DNA of 64,000 bases from Mogibacterium kristiansenii (GTDB lineage Bacteria > Bacillota > Clostridia > Peptostreptococcales > Anaerovoracaceae): the NCBI RefSeq assembly GCF_009695905.1, contig NZ_VUNA01000005.1:1-64000 (forward strand). Reading direction: 5' to 3'. A program made the position numbers and the translations under genes. This document shows positions 61,394-64,000 of the stretch, in pieces (position 1 is the stretch's first letter; every line of letters starts with the position of its first letter). Under the pieces are notes generated by a model that worked only from the letters and a program-made list of their open reading frames with translations, had not been told where the DNA came from and ran no database searches.

Positions 61394-63683
61394 ATGAAAT
61401 AATTTCCGGCTCTTCCTCGGCCCCCAAGCTGTAGGATGCCAGACGGCCCACGTTGTTGTTGGAGCCCATGACCCACAGCACGTCCCCCTTCTGGATTTTG
61501 AGGTAAGCGCTTGGCATCAGCACCGGATAACCGTCCTTCTGAATGCCCAGAATCATGCAGTGGGCTTTGCTGAGGATTTTGGAGTTGATGATGGCCTGAC
61601 CGCAGTACGGCTCGGAACCGTTCACTTCGATGGCCAGACAGGCCAGGGCATGCTGGGTGTCCGGGTAATCACTTTCCATGAACTGCTCCAGAGTGCGGAT
61701 TCGGCGGTCCACATCCGGGAAAAGAATTCCCTTAATCTGCAGGATGTCATTCATTTGACCCACCAGGTACAGCTTATCTCCGGCCTGGATTTTGAAGCCG
61801 CTGTGAGGCAAGGTGTAGGTGTGCTTGCCCCGGCGGATTTTCGTTACCAAGATGTTGTTGTACTTACCCCACGCCAGTTGTTCCAGCGTCTGACCGATGT
61901 ACTCCGCATCCTTCGGTACGTAGTAGGACACGATGTGAATGTCTTCGTCCAGCCATTCCTGGGGCCCCTGACTCTGGGCCACGTGGGTCAGAGTTTTTTC
62001 GTTCAGGTTCCGTAAGAATCGGGTTTCCAGCTGGAGATAGAAGGTCGCCACCACGTCCGTCTTGCTCATGGTGAGGATGGCGATGAGGGCAACGCCCAGC
62101 AGCAGCATTCTCCGAGCCCCGAAGATGTGATGAATCGGGATAAAAGCAATATACGCGATGGTCAGCACGTTCAGCAGGGCCAGAATGACCAGCGGCGGCC
62201 GGTTCGCCTTGCGGTCCAGCCACAGCTTGGTAAAGGTGGTGTCCCGAAGGCGCAGCATCGGCCGGGCAAAAATCGCGATGATAATGTACACCAGCAGGCA
62301 GGTGGCGATGCCGGAGAATTTCTCCGGCATAACTTGAAGCAGGGACGGATACAGCAAGCGCACTCCTGCAATGGCGGTCACCAGCATGATGATGCCGTAC
62401 AGGAGAAGGCTGGAAAAGAAGTTTCGAATCATCACCAGCCAGTCGTGGGTGTGGTCCGTCTCGTCCTGCTCGCTGGAGGTGTACCGGTCGATTTTCTCCA
62501 GGAGCTTTTTCGGCAGGTGCTTTCGCATAAACGCCGCTACCTTGGAGGAATTCCGGATGAGCACCGGGGTGGCCAAGGTTGTGAGCACGGAAGCCGCTAC
62601 AATAACCGGGTAGAGGTATTCATCCATCACCTCCAGGGAAATTCCCAGCGCCGCGATGATGTAGGAAAATTCTCCGATCGGAGCCAGACTGAATCCACTC
62701 TTCAAGGAGGTTTCCATCCGCTGACCGGAAAGGATCATACCCAGTGTGGCAAAAATCAGCTTGGCAATCACCGAAATAATCGCAATCGGGATGATGGAGG
62801 TCCAGTGTTCCGCAATCACGGACGGATCCACCTTCATGCCCACGGAAACGAAGAAAATCACGGCGAACATATCCTTGATGCTCTCGGATGCGTGCTCCAC
62901 TTCCTTCGCATGGTTGGTTCCCGCAAAGAAGGATCCCGCCAGGAATGCTCCCAGCTCCACGGAGAATCCCAGCTCTTTCGCCAGGAGAGCCAGGGTGAAG
63001 CAGATTCCCAAAGACAGAGCGATGAGCATCTCCCGGTTGAGAAGGTGCATGACGCGGTTCAGCAGGGTCGGGAGGAAGTAAATTCCAACAACTAGCCATA
63101 CCAGCAAGTAGCATCCCATGAGGAGCAGCTTGCTGACAACGCTCTCGCCACCGCTCTGGCCCACGGACAGGGAGGCCAGGATGACCATCATGAACACGCC
63201 GATCAGGTCTTCCATAATCAGCTCTCCCATAACCAGGGATGTGTATCTCTCCCCGGTGACCTTTAGATCCTCAAAACACTTCTGAATAACCACGGTGGAA
63301 CTGATGGCCAGCATGGTTCCCAGGAAAATACAGTTCATCTGGGACAGCCCAATCAGGTCCCCGAACAGGTATCCCACCACCAGCACGCCGCTCATCTTTA
63401 CCAGGGCGGTGACGATGGCGGTACTTCCCACGCTGAGCAGCTTGTGAAAATCAAATTCCAGACCGATATGAAACAGAATGATAATTACGCCGATTTCGCT
63501 GAGGGTGTCGATGGCGGGCACATCTTCCACGTTGAAAAACATGGGAAAGTACGGGCTGATCAGAAAACCCACGGCGATATAGCCCAGGATGACCGGAAGG
63601 TGTATTTTGCGGAAAATCACGCTGACAATTCCGGCGGCCAAAAGCATCATGGCCAGGTCGATTACGAGAGATGGTATGTGCAT
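61392..63683 (-). CDS. Kef-type cation/proton antiporter with TrkA-C domains
   Basis: This 763-residue CPA2-family protein has an N-terminal exchanger of about 12 membrane segments (LHIGLEF-type motif seen as ILFHIGLEFDF, ELGAFLAGSFFAG, and FFVSVGMKVDP), a second membrane cluster (about 425-540) and a cytoplasmic C terminus with two RCK_C/TrkA-C-like parts (IHIVSYYVPKDAEYIGQTLEQL, and ACLAIEVNGSEPYCGQAIINSKIL). It likely exchanges K+ or Na+ for H+. ATG 63683 has AAAGGAG upstream. Confidence 0.88.
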   Translation of the reverse strand: MHIPSLVIDLAMMLLAAGIVSVIFRKIHLPVILGYIAVGFLISPYFPMFFNVEDVPAIDTLSEIGVIIILFHIGLEFDFHKLLSVGSTAIVTALVKMSGVLVVGYLFGDLIGLSQMNCIFLGTMLAISSTVVIQKCFEDLKVTGERYTSLVMGELIMEDLIGVFMMVILASLSVGQSGGESVVSKLLLMGCYLLVWLVVGIYFLPTLLNRVMHLLNREMLIALSLGICFTLALLAKELGFSVELGAFLAGSFFAGTNHAKEVEHASESIKDMFAVIFFVSVGMKVDPSVIAEHWTSIIPIAIISVIAKLIFATLGMILSGQRMETSLKSGFSLAPIGEFSYIIAALGISLEVMDEYLYPVIVAASVLTTLATPVLIRNSSKVAAFMRKHLPKKLLEKIDRYTSSEQDETDHTHDWLVMIRNFFSSLLLYGIIMLVTAIAGVRLLYPSLLQVMPEKFSGIATCLLVYIIIAIFARPMLRLRDTTFTKLWLDRKANRPPLVILALLNVLTIAYIAFIPIHHIFGARRMLLLGVALIAILTMSKTDVVATFYLQLETRFLRNLNEKTLTHVAQSQGPQEWLDEDIHIVSYYVPKDAEYIGQTLEQLAWGKYNNILVTKIRRGKHTYTLPHSGFKIQAGDKLYLVGQMNDILQIKGILFPDVDRRIRTLEQFMESDYPDTQHALACLAIEVNGSEPYCGQAIINSKILSKAHCMILGIQKDGYPVLMPSAYLKIQKGDVLWVMGSNNNVGRLASYSLGAEEEPEIIS

Positions 63684-64000
63684 AGGACTCCTTTCGTCAT
63701 TCAAGGATATAGCGAATACTTGTATACATTATATCAAAAATATACGGTTGTTGGAAAGTAGAAGTGACAACAAAGTTGCCACATTAAATAAAAAAAGAAT
63801 TGCCACTTTGCTTGGGTTGCCGAGCAACTTAGAATTCTGTGCTTATTTTTATAATGCAATTCCAAATTATAAAATCTTGTATAAAAAACATAAATAATTC
63901 GATAAAATATTATTATTGATTCATAAAAAACTATTGAAAAAGTGTATGAATTTCGGTACAATAAATTCCGTTGTTACTTTTTACAAGGTTTTGGTTAATA
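63684..64000. other. Intergenic region at the window end, 317 bp, A/T-rich
   Basis: It holds the leftward antiporter promoter (minus-strand TATAAT at 63728-63733, weak -35) and a rightward promoter at 63934-63962. Two TTGCCAC copies (63776, 63801) were seen. No gene is supported; one may begin right of the window. Confidence 0.5.
63934..63962 (+). promoter_or_regulatory. Rightward promoter leading out of the window
   Basis: TTGAAA, 17 bp, TACAAT. No start codon with a ribosome site follows within the last 38 bases. Confidence 0.6.

Noticed and set aside
1-64000. Insertion sequences, prophage or integrated plasmid parts
   Set aside because: No transposase, integrase, phage structural or replication gene was recognised, and gene order is ordinary apart from the repeat arrays.

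Overview
The window looks like chromosomal DNA of a strictly anaerobic, low-to-mid G+C member of the Bacillota (Clostridia/Eubacteriales type). The basis is strong Shine-Dalgarno sites with ATG/GTG/TTG starts, sigma-A type promoters with 17-bp spacers, the Gram-positive order rimP-nusA-ylxR-infB-rbfA-nrnA-truB-ribF, NiaR control of NAD synthesis, and oxygen-sensitive or fermentative enzymes (radical SAM, ferredoxin, iron-sulfur cysteine desulfidase, oxamate carbamoyltransferase). The genus cannot be fixed from sequence reading alone. No transposase, phage gene, CRISPR array or replication origin was seen.

Layout. 1-550: tail of an rRNA operon (5S rRNA, tRNA-Glu, tRNA-Leu). 550-1500: a small membrane protein and a stand-alone HIRAN protein. 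1627-3841: an AprA/fumarate-reductase-like flavoprotein with a two-cluster ferredoxin. 4068-7660: a polar amino-acid ABC transporter with a cysteine desulfidase (cysteine catabolism). 8060-30110: a large purine-ureide (allantoin) locus. 30244-39058: translation and ribosome-maturation operon, then ribF and nudC. 39362-44170: a macrolide/lipoprotein-exporter-like ABC transporter bracketed by two tandem hairpin-repeat arrays (86-bp and 96-bp periods). 44311-48261: nadA diverging from nadB-nadC-niaR. 48417-50006: an ABC-F ATPase. 50252-56881: PepT, M42 aminopeptidase, GPH-type transporter, PepV-like dipeptidase and two GntR regulators. 57053-63683: MATE transporter, second ABC-F protein, DUF4317 protein, Kef-type antiporter.

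The most interesting part is the allantoin locus. It encodes two allantoinase plus NCS1-permease modules and an eight-gene run, allE-allD-allFG-allK-lctP-small membrane protein-allC-regulator. allH lies apart and is divergently transcribed. Together these should take allantoin to allantoate, ureidoglycine, ureidoglycolate, oxalurate and finally oxamate plus carbamoyl phosphate, with carbamate kinase making ATP. Two oxamate carbamoyltransferase subunits (FdrA/AllF and YlbE/AllG) are fused into one 1003-residue protein. The LctP permease is a candidate oxamate exporter. The last gene of the run is an XRE-GntR/FCD fusion regulator. A repeated palindromic site with a GGTTGACC-like core in A/T-rich arms lies at the promoters of both allantoinase modules, of the allE run, of a 2-hydroxyacid dehydrogenase and of a nitroreductase. 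It is probably that regulator's operator and defines a candidate regulon.

Smaller points of note are: an ABC-F protein in which all three motifs of one composite ATP site are degenerate; NiaR-like boxes overlapping both -35 elements of the nad divergon; and a matching TTCAGTTC motif downstream of both divergent promoters between the M42 peptidase and the GPH transporter. Functional names rest on motif and family recognition by eye; no database search was run.
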